64,000 bases of DNA, taken from contig NZ_CP043839.1 in the NCBI RefSeq assembly GCF_032878955.1, forward strand, positions 558,001 to 622,000, written 5' to 3'. Source of the stretch: Butyricimonas paravirosa. GTDB lineage: Bacteria > Bacteroidota > Bacteroidia > Bacteroidales > Marinifilaceae. The notes below the pieces were generated by a model. The model did not search any database. It was not told the origin of the DNA and was given only the letters and a program-made list of their open reading frames with translations. Both the position numbers and the translations under genes were made by a program. Positions 17,393-25,467 of the stretch are shown here, piece after piece. Every line of letters starts with the position of its first letter. Positions within the stretch are counted from its first letter, which is position 1.

Positions 17393-18089
17393 TCGCTTCT
17401 TTTATGGCCTCCGGGGTACCCAAGTCGAGACATCGGCCATCGTGCCGAAAAAGCTCGATAGGATGTTCTCTTGCCTGCGCCAGATGCTCGTCGATGATAG
17501 AGAATACTCCCTGATGAATGATATGCTTTAAATATTCCGGGCTAAGAATCTGGATCCCGCAGTAATTGAACTCCGTGGCCCCGTAAAAGCCTTCGTCCAC
17601 GATCTTCTGCTCCCCGGTTCGCTTGTTCTCCCAACCTTTCAAAACACCATGATTAAACTTCAATACCCGATCTGCAACTGCCTGTTGCACGACCAACGTG
17701 GCGTATGCCTCACGTGATTCATGCTGACGAACGAGCGCCTTCAAATCCAAGTCCGTTAAAATATCCACATTATGAATAAGCACGGGTTTCCCCGGAATAA
17801 ATAATTCCCGGGCCTTCAAAACCCCTCCTCCCGTATCCAGTAACTCATCTCGTTCATCGGACAAAACGATGTCCATACCGAAATCTCCTTTCTCTTTCAG
17901 AAAGTGTTCTACCTGATCGGCAAAATGATGAATATTAATCACTAACCGCTCCACCTGCACTTCTCTCATTCTCTCGATCACCCGCTCCAACAGAGTCTTT
18001 CCTTTCAACTCCACCAAAGCTTTCGGGCGATCGTTTGTCAACGGCCGCAACCGGGTACCTAAACCGGCTGCAAAAATCATCCCATTCAT
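17367..18089 (-). CDS. Sugar-phosphate nucleotidyltransferase (MurU/mannose-1-P type)
   Basis: 240 residues. It begins with the nucleotidyltransferase signature FAAGLGTRLRPLTNDRPKALVELKGKTLLE (residues 6-35, nucleotide and metal binding) and contains VLIHNVDILTDLDL and EFNYCGIQILSPEY, as in MurU, GlmU-like and mannose-1-phosphate guanylyltransferases. The product would be a nucleotide-activated sugar for cell-wall recycling or surface polysaccharide. It starts directly after the response-regulator gene (no gap), so it is probably co-transcribed with the two-component system, an unusual pairing. The sugar and nucleotide cannot be fixed from sequence alone. Confidence 0.88.
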   Translation of the reverse strand: MNGMIFAAGLGTRLRPLTNDRPKALVELKGKTLLERVIERMREVQVERLVINIHHFADQVEHFLKEKGDFGMDIVLSDERDELLDTGGGVLKARELFIPGKPVLIHNVDILTDLDLKALVRQHESREAYATLVVQQAVADRVLKFNHGVLKGWENKRTGEQKIVDEGFYGATEFNYCGIQILSPEYLKHIIHQGVFSIIDEHLAQAREHPIELFRHDGRCLDLGTPEAIKEASNFRFSDL

Positions 18090-18740
18090 CTATATCTCTA
18101 TAATATTATTTTTAATCGCGTACATCACCAATGCCGCCGTATTCCGACATCCCGTCTTACTGAGCAGATTTGCCCGATGCTTGTCTACCGTACGTTTACT
18201 GATAAACAATTCGTCCGCAATCTCCTGATTTGACAATCCTTTACACACGTGATACAAAATTTCCAGCTCTCGTTCCGAAATATCATTATCCACAGTTTCC
18301 GGTGTTTCGCTTTTGTTGTCACGCATATTATTCAATATATTCACCAATAACTCTTCCGAAAAGAAACTCTCCCCTTCCGCCACCTTCTGAATAGCCGTTA
18401 CCACCTTATCAATTCCCGAATTCTTCAACAAGAATCCCTTCGCACCCGCATCAATCATCTTGTAATAATACTGCTCGTCCCCGTACATGGAAAGAACTAT
18501 AATCTTCAAATTGGGTTTCATTTTCATCGCCTCGATCGTGGCATCAATACCATTCATCTCCGGCATCTCTATATCCATCAGCACGACATCACAATCAACA
18601 AACGACAAATTCTCAACAAACTCCCTCCCGTTCGAGGCCTCGTAGATATGTCGAACGAAATCCTGAGTTGAAAGCAATAACTTCAATCCCTCCCGGAACA
18701 ACTTGTGGTCATCAACCAGATATATTCTCAATTTATCCAT
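18090..18740 (-). CDS. LuxR-type response regulator
   Basis: 216 residues. The receiver domain (about 1-120) has the acidic pair LVDDH, the phospho-acceptor Asp56 (VVLMDIEMPEMNG) and the Lys in AKGFLLKNSG. The C-terminal NarL/FixJ-type winged helix begins at DISERELEILYHVCKGLSNQEIAD and ends with the recognition helix near FISKRTVDKHRANLLSKTG. Activated by the histidine kinase encoded just upstream (10-bp gap). Probable transcription activator; target genes unknown apart from the operon partner nucleotidyltransferase. Confidence 0.95.
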   Translation of the reverse strand: MDKLRIYLVDDHKLFREGLKLLLSTQDFVRHIYEASNGREFVENLSFVDCDVVLMDIEMPEMNGIDATIEAMKMKPNLKIIVLSMYGDEQYYYKMIDAGAKGFLLKNSGIDKVVTAIQKVAEGESFFSEELLVNILNNMRDNKSETPETVDNDISERELEILYHVCKGLSNQEIADELFISKRTVDKHRANLLSKTGCRNTAALVMYAIKNNIIEI

Positions 18741-18750
18741 AAAACAAGAT

Positions 18751-19695
18751 TTACTTACACTTTATAAAAGCTCTCGCAATCATTCCCCGTCCTGACTCGC
18801 TGGAAATCTTGATATCCCCATTTCCCGAATTCAATCGGTACTGCATGTTGCTCAATCCCATCCCGCCATCACTTTCAGCTTGTTTCACGTCAAACCCCAT
18901 GCCGTTATCCTCGTATTCCAAGTACAAAACATCCCCCTGCAACTGTAGGTCAATACTGATTTTACTGGCATTAGCATGTCGCAACGTGTTATTGATCAAC
19001 TCGCAAATCACCCGGTACATGATTACTTCCACGTTATATATAAAACGACGATTATCAATATTTGTTTTAAAATTAATACTAATACCTTCAGCCGGACGCA
19101 ATTTTCGAATAAATGATTCCGTGGCATCCTTTAAACCGAAATTATTCAATATATGAGGACTGATATTAGCTGAAATCTCTCGCACGCTCGTGATAGCCTC
19201 GTCAACAGCCTGTTTCAAGTTCCCTTTGATTTTGTCGTTTACCTCCGACGAGTTCTTTTCCTCGAAACCGGAAAGCAACATCTTTATAACACTTAATAAA
19301 GGCCCTAGCCCGTCATGCAACTCCTTGGCAAAACGCTGCCGCTCCTGTTCCTCCGTGCGGATAACAGCCGACAGTACCCGCTTTTCCGTCTCACTCCGTA
19401 TACCATCCAGCCGACGTAAAAACTGGAATACCTTCCGTATATAAAATGTCCCGATAGCAAAGGCCAGCGAAATAACAAATGACAACCACACTTTCGTCTG
19501 GTACAACTCTTCCGACTCTCCCCGGTGCATCGAGGGAACCAATTCTATCGCCCGGTAAATCGCCATCAAAAAAAAGCCTGTTGAAATCAAAATCCAAGCA
19601 GCATTGAACTTCGTCCGCTTAAACAAACTAATCGCAAATCCCATCGCAACGATCTGTAACAACAAAGACAAATATACAACTATTTGTGTAACCAC
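18751..19695 (-). CDS. Sensor histidine kinase (HisKA_3, NarX-type)
   Basis: 314 residues from a GTG at 19695; a later ATG would cut the first membrane helix. Three hydrophobic segments (near residues 5-23, 33-51 and 70-85) anchor it in the membrane with little or no periplasmic sensor domain. The dimerisation motif is RFAKELHDGLGPLLS with phospho-His127, and the ATPase part has ELINNTLRHANA (N box), DNGMGF (G1) and GGMGLSNM (G2). It pairs with the downstream LuxR-type regulator. The signal is unknown and may be sensed in the membrane. Confidence 0.93.
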   Translation of the reverse strand: MVTQIVVYLSLLLQIVAMGFAISLFKRTKFNAAWILISTGFFLMAIYRAIELVPSMHRGESEELYQTKVWLSFVISLAFAIGTFYIRKVFQFLRRLDGIRSETEKRVLSAVIRTEEQERQRFAKELHDGLGPLLSVIKMLLSGFEEKNSSEVNDKIKGNLKQAVDEAITSVREISANISPHILNNFGLKDATESFIRKLRPAEGISINFKTNIDNRRFIYNVEVIMYRVICELINNTLRHANASKISIDLQLQGDVLYLEYEDNGMGFDVKQAESDGGMGLSNMQYRLNSGNGDIKISSESGRGMIARAFIKCK

Positions 19696-19826
19696 GATAT
19701 ATGTATTAGTTAAAAGTTAAAAACTAAAAGATAAAAGCTATGTTCAAATATCGGCATTATTTCCAAACTTACCAAGTTTTTAGACTTCGAACATTATACA
19801 TTATCAGCAAGTATATGTCATGATTC

Positions 19827-19858
19827 TTGGGAGATATGCAAATTTGCATATCTCCCAA
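19827..19858. repeat. Perfect 32-bp palindrome
   Basis: A loop-less perfect inverted repeat (half-site TTGGGAGATATGCAAA) 10 bp after the stop of the ferritin-like gene and upstream of the histidine kinase gene. There is no T tract on either side, so it is not a standard terminator; it could be a protein binding site or a cruciform-forming hairpin. Confidence 0.7.
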
Positions 19859-19868
19859 ACCCATTCAA

Positions 19869-20357
19869 CTAACTCTCATTTTCTCGATTATTCAAGTCAA
19901 TATTCAAGGGTAATCTCCATCTCTTCTCTTGGGTGAAAATATGAAGTAACTCTATAAAAATCCTAGAAGTAAATCTCTTCTGCAAATATATTTCACGGAC
20001 AAAAGCATGAAAAGCTACGTCAACATTCTCGGTAAGCACCAAAAGTATTTCAATCTGCTCTGCCATATATTTTTCATGTTTGATCAATTCGTTTAAGGCA
20101 TGTAACGTATTATTCCAATCCCATGCATCCCGTTTCATTTCCCGAATCAGAACACTTCCCTTAGAACGATAAATAGATTCAATCATCCGACAAATCCTAC
20201 TCATATTATCCTGAGATTGCAAATTTACCCAAGAAGCCAGTTCTGCCAGTTGTTGTTCTTCGAAATAAACTTGTAACGACAAATACAAGTTCGCAGACCA
20301 TAACTCCGCATTTATTAACTCATTCACGGCATATTCTATTCGCTTATCCATTATCAA
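19869..20357 (-). CDS. Ferritin-like protein with incomplete ferroxidase site
   Basis: 162 residues, or 160 from the second ATG. Aligned by eye with E. coli FtnA over about 130 residues, it matches helix A (NELINAELWSANLYLSL), helix B (WVNLQSQDNMSRICRMI), helix C (ELIKHEKYMAEQI) and helix D. The helix A and helix C glutamates remain, but the Glu-Glu-x-x-His of helix B is replaced by Asp-Asn-x-x-Arg and the helix D acidic pair is lost. It is therefore predicted to fold like ferritin but to lack a normal diiron ferroxidase centre. It might be a structural or regulatory subunit or a remnant. No other ferritin gene is in the window. Confidence 0.72.
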   Translation of the reverse strand: MIMDKRIEYAVNELINAELWSANLYLSLQVYFEEQQLAELASWVNLQSQDNMSRICRMIESIYRSKGSVLIREMKRDAWDWNNTLHALNELIKHEKYMAEQIEILLVLTENVDVAFHAFVREIYLQKRFTSRIFIELLHIFTQEKRWRLPLNIDLNNRENES

Positions 20358-20422
20358 CTTAAAATTTAATTACTGTTTCATACTTCTATAAAATCGTGAC
20401 ATATCGTCAAGTAAAAAGAATC

Positions 20423-20611
20423 TTATGCCTTTTTGTCCTCTTCCACTTGTAAAAAAGTCAACATAAGATCCAGTTCTTTTTCAATATCCTCAATTCTACT
20501 GAGAACGAATTCCCAGGAATCCCCTTGTAAACCACGCTTTAACTCCCGGATTTCCTTCGATAAAACTAAAAATAACATCCGAAAATCCTCTTCTCTGGAA
20601 TGTCTCCTCAT
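20423..20611 (-). CDS. Possible small helical protein, unknown
   Basis: 62 residues, highly charged with heptad-like helical character (EEDFRMLFLVLSKEIRELKRGL...RIEDIEKELDLMLTFL). It lies upstream of, and on the same strand as, the ferritin-like gene. No family is recognised and codon bias over so few codons is not decisive, so the call is tentative; it may be a small regulatory or scaffold protein. Confidence 0.45.
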   Translation of the reverse strand: MRRHSREEDFRMLFLVLSKEIRELKRGLQGDSWEFVLSRIEDIEKELDLMLTFLQVEEDKKA

Positions 20612-21131
20612 CTATTAACATGAATGAAACCTCTATTTTGGCATATTGTTTGCGCAATAAGAAATAGAGGAAATGACAAAAATGAAGTGATCGACGAGAA
20701 GAAGTGAAAATCAAGCGTGTCTTTAAAACAGTGACGGATAAGAAGCCTAAATCTGGGGACAATGATAATTTCTTTTTTCAATTTCATAATTTTCATAAAA
20801 CTCAAATATACAACAACCCTGTTCCCATGGGTTGAATCCATATAAGGTTAAGCGTGGGAACTTTAGTATTACCGTTCAGAAGTATCCCCATACTCACTAC
20901 AAGTAAATACATAAAGCCCCACGCCTATATGATATAATCAAATGAGTATACGATATAGCACGAGGGACGTTGTCTGCATTATCCATTGTAGTATTGAAAT
21001 TGGGGATTTCCTGAACACGGATAATTCTTTAAACGCCTTGTATCTTCAATAAAATTACGTTCCAAAGATATAAATTATCTATTAAAACATAACTATTATT
21101 TTTATCTTTATTAGTACAAGATTAACATGAC
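20612..21131. other. 520-bp region without a convincing gene
   Basis: No ORF with recognisable features is seen; minus-strand ORFs up to 88 codons look like chance. The only structure noticed is a distant inverted repeat GCGTGGG (20852-20858) / CCCACGC (20918-20924). Its AT-rich right end lies downstream of the tamL-like gene, where a terminator would be expected, but no clear hairpin with a T tract is seen. Confidence 0.4.
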
Positions 21132-23456
21132 CTAGAACGGGTACCCGATCGCCACGTTAAACACGGACCGCTTGAATCCTCCACGCGAATCAAACAATAC
21201 GAAACGATTTCCCACGGGCATGGAAGGATCTTTCACCTTGATTCCCAAATCAAAACGTAACAAAAAGAAATTAGCGTTCAACCTCAGACCCGCCCCCGTA
21301 CCGATAGCAATCTGGTTAAAGAAATTATAATTCAGTTTTGCCCCGGAACGATTTTCTTTCGGGTTAATATTCCACACGTTTCCGGCATCCACGAACAACG
21401 CTCCCTCCAACAACCAAATCAACTTGAAACGGTATTCAATATTTCCCGCCAATTTGAAATCCCCCACGCTATTCGGGTATTTCTCCGTGGCCAGATAAGA
21501 ACCGGGACCTAATGTCCTAGCCTGCCAAGCCCGGATGTCGTTTGCCCCACCCCCGTAATACGCCTCCTCAAAAGGCAATACCTTCATGTTTCCATACGGG
21601 TAACCACACCCCACGAAAAGACGTCCCACGAGTGAATTCGCCCGGTTGATATACCAGTTATAACGGTATTCGGCATCTGCTTTCACAAATTGCGCGTACC
21701 TAACCCCGAAGATTTTGTAATACTTTTCATTTAACGTTCCACTCGCAGAACTTTTACTTCCGGCAATCCCGTCTATAACGGAAAGAAAATTTCCCGAAGT
21801 CTCCGTGTTTACCCTGAAATAACTATAATTCGCAGTTTTCACGTTCACCTGCTGATCCGTGTAAGTGGCAGAGAAAACGGCAGAAAGGATCATATGGTCC
21901 GTGTAGGCATTTTTGATATACTCATTTTTCAAACCATCGATAAAATTCTGGTCCACATCCTTCATCAACACATAGTTCAAATCTATCAAATCAAAATTAT
22001 ACCTCCACTTTTTGTTCGCTTTCCGCCATAAATAACCGAAACGGGCATTAGCAATCGAACGGGTATAATACGGGGTATATTCATAACTATACGAAAAAGA
22101 AATCGAAGTCTTCGGGGCATAATTCCGCCGGAAATCTTTCATCTTGAAAAACGGCATCCAAAACTGCGGGGTCACGAGTTTCAATTCAGCTCCGATTTCC
22201 GAGGTATTAAATATTTTTCCCTCTCCATTGACCTGCTCTTTCCGCAAACTTCCCCAAATACTGGCCGAAATATTCTCCCCCGCACGGAACACGTTACGAT
22301 GGTTATAGGTAAAATTACCTCCCACTCCCATGTTGCCCGAATTATGCGTCCCCTCCAAGAACACGTTATAGGATTGCCTCTTCACGGGCGATAACTGGAT
22401 CACGCAGTCCAAAGCTTTCACGTCTCCATCCGACTCCACCTCTTTAAAATCGATATTCACCATCTTGAAAAGATTCAGCGCCTGCAATCGCACGTAAGTA
22501 TCTATCACCCGCCGGGCATCGTACAATTCCATCTGCTGCAACTGGATGGTTTCTATAATCATTTTAGGCTTTATCTTTAGCTTATCCTTGTACAAGATAT
22601 TATAACCATTGTAATACAACGTATTATACGTAGAATCCACCTGTTCTGCAGTCAGCATCGGGTCGTAATCAAAATTCACGCTGATGTTCCGCACGAAATA
22701 ACGCCTGTAAGCGTTGCTATCCACGGCATTCTCTACCACCCGTACGAAAACTTTGGCCATATTTTCTTTAACCGCACTTGTTGTATCGGCAAAAAACTGG
22801 ATAAAATTCTTTGAAAAATTGAAATACCCTTTTTCCCGGAGCATTTTCGTGATTCGTTCCCGTTCGTCATCCAGAACGTCAAGATCCAATGGAGCGTCTT
22901 TCTCCAAAAGAGTATTCACCGTATCCCGTCGAAAATTGGCCATCAACCCGCTTTCCTCGGCGATCTGGTTTACCCGTCCCCCCTCCTTATCATCAAATCG
23001 CACTTCCTGAATCCGGGTAACAGGTCCCACTTTCACGTGGTATTCCACAAACGCCTTCCTTTTCTTATAAAAGATCGTATCTGATACTTCCGCACTATAA
23101 AACCCTTTATTATGGAGATACAATTCAATCTGGCTGGCACTTCGTTGCGTCATGAAAGGATCGTAAATAACGGGAGCCTCCCCGATACGTCGTAACCATT
23201 GGTTAAATTTCTTTTTTTCATTCCTCCCGCTTAAATTATATAATCCCAGATGAAAACGGGCAACCCCCAAAATCCGGGTATTCGGTTTTTGTCGGATATT
23301 TCGTTTCAAATCAGACCGATTAAGCTTATAATCATCCACTTTCACCTTCACACGATCCAGCAAATACTCGTCTTTCCCGACATACTTCGTCGGTGAACAC
23401 GAATAAAAAATGAAGAATATAAAAAAAATAAAACTTATCTTGTACGCTACCCGCAT
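21132..23456 (-). CDS. tamL: TamL-like BamA/TamA-family outer-membrane lipoprotein
   Basis: 774 residues from the ATG at 23456. A signal peptide ends in a lipobox-like YSCS, so the N-terminus is probably lipidated, which is the mark of TamL, the Bacteroidetes form of TamA. Residues about 30-300 look like POTRA repeats (KVGPVTRIQEVRF). The C-terminal half is a D15/Omp85 beta-barrel ending in aromatic-rich strands, including EEAYYGGGANDIRAWQARTLGPGSYL and FVDAGNVWNI and a terminal Phe. The family helps insert proteins or move lipids at the outer membrane. In many Bacteroidetes a TamB gene is adjacent, but not here. Divergent from the RNA methyltransferase. Confidence 0.9.
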   Translation of the reverse strand: MRVAYKISFIFFIFFIFYSCSPTKYVGKDEYLLDRVKVKVDDYKLNRSDLKRNIRQKPNTRILGVARFHLGLYNLSGRNEKKKFNQWLRRIGEAPVIYDPFMTQRSASQIELYLHNKGFYSAEVSDTIFYKKRKAFVEYHVKVGPVTRIQEVRFDDKEGGRVNQIAEESGLMANFRRDTVNTLLEKDAPLDLDVLDDERERITKMLREKGYFNFSKNFIQFFADTTSAVKENMAKVFVRVVENAVDSNAYRRYFVRNISVNFDYDPMLTAEQVDSTYNTLYYNGYNILYKDKLKIKPKMIIETIQLQQMELYDARRVIDTYVRLQALNLFKMVNIDFKEVESDGDVKALDCVIQLSPVKRQSYNVFLEGTHNSGNMGVGGNFTYNHRNVFRAGENISASIWGSLRKEQVNGEGKIFNTSEIGAELKLVTPQFWMPFFKMKDFRRNYAPKTSISFSYSYEYTPYYTRSIANARFGYLWRKANKKWRYNFDLIDLNYVLMKDVDQNFIDGLKNEYIKNAYTDHMILSAVFSATYTDQQVNVKTANYSYFRVNTETSGNFLSVIDGIAGSKSSASGTLNEKYYKIFGVRYAQFVKADAEYRYNWYINRANSLVGRLFVGCGYPYGNMKVLPFEEAYYGGGANDIRAWQARTLGPGSYLATEKYPNSVGDFKLAGNIEYRFKLIWLLEGALFVDAGNVWNINPKENRSGAKLNYNFFNQIAIGTGAGLRLNANFFLLRFDLGIKVKDPSMPVGNRFVLFDSRGGFKRSVFNVAIGYPF

Positions 23457-23516
23457 GCTCAAAAATCTCAAAAAAATACTATGTTTGTGTTTTAATTTTA
23501 ACCAGCAAGCTTAAAA

Positions 23517-24287
23517 ATGATGCTTAGCAAACACCTAACAAATGTAATTCAAAACCTTGAAAAAAAGAAATTCAGGGAAAAATATAATTTATACAAGGTA
23601 GAAGGAGATAAACTCGTACAGGAATTACTCCTCTCTGACATGAAAATAGATTCATTGATTGCCCGTCCCTCGTGGATCGAAAGCAATCAACAACACGTGA
23701 AAAAATATAACACGATCGAGGTAAACGAGATCGAGATGGGACGTATTTCCAATTTCAAATCCCTACCGGAAGTCATCGCACTAGCCGAAATTCCCATTAA
23801 AACATACAACCCGGAGGAGATAAAAGACTCGCTTTCAGTGATTCTCAACGGTATTCAAGACCCCGGCAATATCGGCACGATACTCCGGGTTTGCGACTGG
23901 TTCGGTATCCGGAACATATTTTGCGATCACGATTGTGCAAACATTTTTAACCCGAAATCCGTTCAAGCAAGCATGGGTGCAATATTCCGGGTGAACGTTT
24001 TTTACTTGGATCTTGTCAGTTTTATCCCCCGGTTCACGAACCCGAACTTTCCCTGTTACGGGACATTTCTGGAAGGAGAAAACATCTACCGGATGAACCT
24101 CCAAACCAAGGGATTTATCGTCATGGGAAACGAGGGAAACGGAATTACCGCGGGTATCGAACAACTGGTAGACCATAAAATAACAATTCCCAGTTTTGCA
24201 CACAGTCTTTATTCGACAGAATCCCTGAACGTGGGAGTTGCCACTGGCATCATCCTTTCGGAATTCAAACGAATAGAATATAATTAA
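23517..24287 (+). CDS. TrmH-family (SpoU) RNA methyltransferase
   Basis: 256 residues; it starts at an ATG-ATG pair. The N-terminal substrate-binding domain (KKKFREKYNLYKVEGDKLVQELL) precedes the SPOUT knot with the motifs ILNGIQDPGNIGTILRVCDWFG, NIFNPKSVQASMGAIFRV, VMGNEGNGI and SLNVGVATGIIL, typical of 2'-O-ribose methyltransferases acting on rRNA or tRNA. Exact target unknown. Divergent from tamL across a 60-bp gap. The porin-like gene follows 37 bp later and may be co-transcribed. Confidence 0.94.
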   Translation: MMLSKHLTNVIQNLEKKKFREKYNLYKVEGDKLVQELLLSDMKIDSLIARPSWIESNQQHVKKYNTIEVNEIEMGRISNFKSLPEVIALAEIPIKTYNPEEIKDSLSVILNGIQDPGNIGTILRVCDWFGIRNIFCDHDCANIFNPKSVQASMGAIFRVNVFYLDLVSFIPRFTNPNFPCYGTFLEGENIYRMNLQTKGFIVMGNEGNGITAGIEQLVDHKITIPSFAHSLYSTESLNVGVATGIILSEFKRIEYN

Positions 24288-24324
24288 ATAGATAAATCAA
24301 TTATTTAAAACAAAAAAGGACAGT

Positions 24325-24867
24325 ATGAAAAAATTAGTAATTTTAGCTCTCTTTAGTCTCATCGGTTTAACCACCATGGCTCAATCCTTACCTATAAATA
24401 TCGGTATTCATGGCGGTTGGAATGACGCAAAAATCAAAGCAAAAGAATATAAAGTAGATTCGCATGGTGGATACATGATTGGTGCCTTCGCAAGAATCAA
24501 TCTTGGGAGTATTTACTTAGAACCAGCCTTGAACTTTGCACACAAAGAAAGTAAAATCAAAGTCGGTTCTATCGGAAAATTCAAATACAGCTCCATCGAC
24601 ATCCCTGTTATGGTCGGATATAACATTCTCAAACTCCCCATATTCAAATTACGCGGATTCGCTGGTCCCGTTGCATCTTTCGTCACGAAAGATTTAAAAA
24701 GCGATTTCAACACGGACAAAATGATGTGGAACGGAAAAATCGGAGCCGGAGTCGATGTATGGAAAGTAACTTTCGATATTGACTACGAATTCGGATTAAA
24801 GAAATTCGGAGATGGGGTAAAAGCACCCAAATCATGGAACTTAACCTTGGGATTCAAGATTATCTAA
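24325..24867 (+). CDS. Small outer-membrane beta-barrel protein (PorT-like)
   Basis: 180 residues with a signal peptide (cleavage likely after TMA, near residue 19). The mature sequence alternates hydrophobic residues and ends in the strand pattern LTLGFKII, consistent with an 8-stranded OmpX/PorT-like barrel (GVDVWKVTFDIDYEFGLKKFG). Predicted to reside in the outer membrane, function unknown. A strong hairpin lies shortly after the stop. Confidence 0.85.
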   Translation: MKKLVILALFSLIGLTTMAQSLPINIGIHGGWNDAKIKAKEYKVDSHGGYMIGAFARINLGSIYLEPALNFAHKESKIKVGSIGKFKYSSIDIPVMVGYNILKLPIFKLRGFAGPVASFVTKDLKSDFNTDKMMWNGKIGAGVDVWKVTFDIDYEFGLKKFGDGVKAPKSWNLTLGFKII

Positions 24868-24875
24868 TCCCACCC

Positions 24876-24926
24876 TATTTCTAGGGTAGTTTCCTAAAAT
24901 CGAGTAAACCGATTTTAGGAAACTAC
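24876..24926. terminator. Double hairpin after the porin-like gene
   Basis: A short stem ACCCT/AGGGT is followed by a perfect 17-bp stem (24886-24902 and 24910-24926, half GTAGTTTCCTAAAATCG). No T tract follows on either strand, so termination efficiency is uncertain; it may act as an RNA 3' stabiliser before the methionine operon promoter region. Confidence 0.55.
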
Positions 24927-25010
24927 AGAAAAAAAATTATCAAATACTTGCATTATTCATTTATTCTGTTTTCCTTTGTCCCTATCAATTCAATCTGCAA
25001 GGATTGTTTG

Positions 25011-25114
25011 AATTATAAAGAGGAGTCGAGAGAACGGGCTCATGGAAACTCCGACAACCTGCAAGGCTACTTGCAAGGTGCCAAAACCCGACCTGAGAAC
25101 CAGGAGTTATAATT
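25011..25114 (+). ncRNA. SAM riboswitch (SAM-I clan)
   Basis: The S-box core is visible: GACAACCTGC, a stem TGCAAG/CTTGCA (25060-25065 with 25070-25075) and AAGGTGCCAAAACC. P1 is formed by AATTATAA (25011-25018) and TTATAATT (25107-25114), a further stem by GGAGT/ACTCC (25022-25026 with 25048-25052), and a small P4-like hairpin CCTG-AGAAC-CAGG lies at 25092-25104. It precedes homocysteine synthesis genes, metH and metF, as expected for a SAM sensor. The exact subclass (SAM-I, SAM-IV or I/IV) cannot be fixed by eye. Confidence 0.8.
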
Positions 25115-25128
25115 TAAGCTGAAAGAAA

Positions 25129-25236
25129 ATGAAAACAGAAACAACAAAACAAAACAGCATTTATTGCACTACAAATTGTAGCACTCTTTTCATTCATTCT
25201 ATCGCCATGTCTATGCGTATGCGCTGCATGCGCTAA
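25129..25236 (+). CDS. Met-rich leader peptide ORF of methionine operon
   Basis: 35 codons from the ATG at 25129 to TAA at 25234-25236, beginning 14 nt after the riboswitch P1. The last nine residues are MSMRMRCMR, with four Met and one Cys codon. These final codons overlap a hairpin followed by TAATATTTTTT. A purine run GAAAGAAA sits just before the ATG. The composition and position are those of a translational attenuation leader. Too short for homology-based support from a single sequence, but the arrangement is unlikely by chance. Confidence 0.65.
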   Translation: MKTETTKQNSIYCTTNCSTLFIHSIAMSMRMRCMR

Positions 25237-25244
25237 TATTTTTT
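25215..25244 (+). terminator. Attenuator-like hairpin overlapping the Met codons
   Basis: Stem GCGTATGC (25215-25222) with GCATGCGC (25226-25233), 8 bp including one G-U pair, loop GCT, followed by TAATATTTTTT. The hairpin lies inside the last codons of the leader ORF, so a ribosome paused there would prevent it from forming. Confidence 0.6.
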
Positions 25245-25467
25245 ATACCCCGGACTTTTTATTTTAGATTTTTTTAATTTCAGATTTTTGATTGGGAAAT
25301 TACACGTTAATTTTCAGGATTTCATGAATCGGTTTCAAGGATAAACCGTGTGAAAACGTGTCATTGCATACCATCAAATTATCACTAGGAATCAATTAGT
25401 TGCAAGGCAGCTAACAGATAAAAAATCAACAAAAAAAAATTTATCCATTAAAAAATTGTACAAGATC

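Noticed and set aside
20496..20841. Two overlapping minus-strand ORFs near the small helical protein
   Set aside because: Poor composition, runs of hydrophobic and aromatic residues without domain pattern; treated as chance frames in an AT-rich gap.
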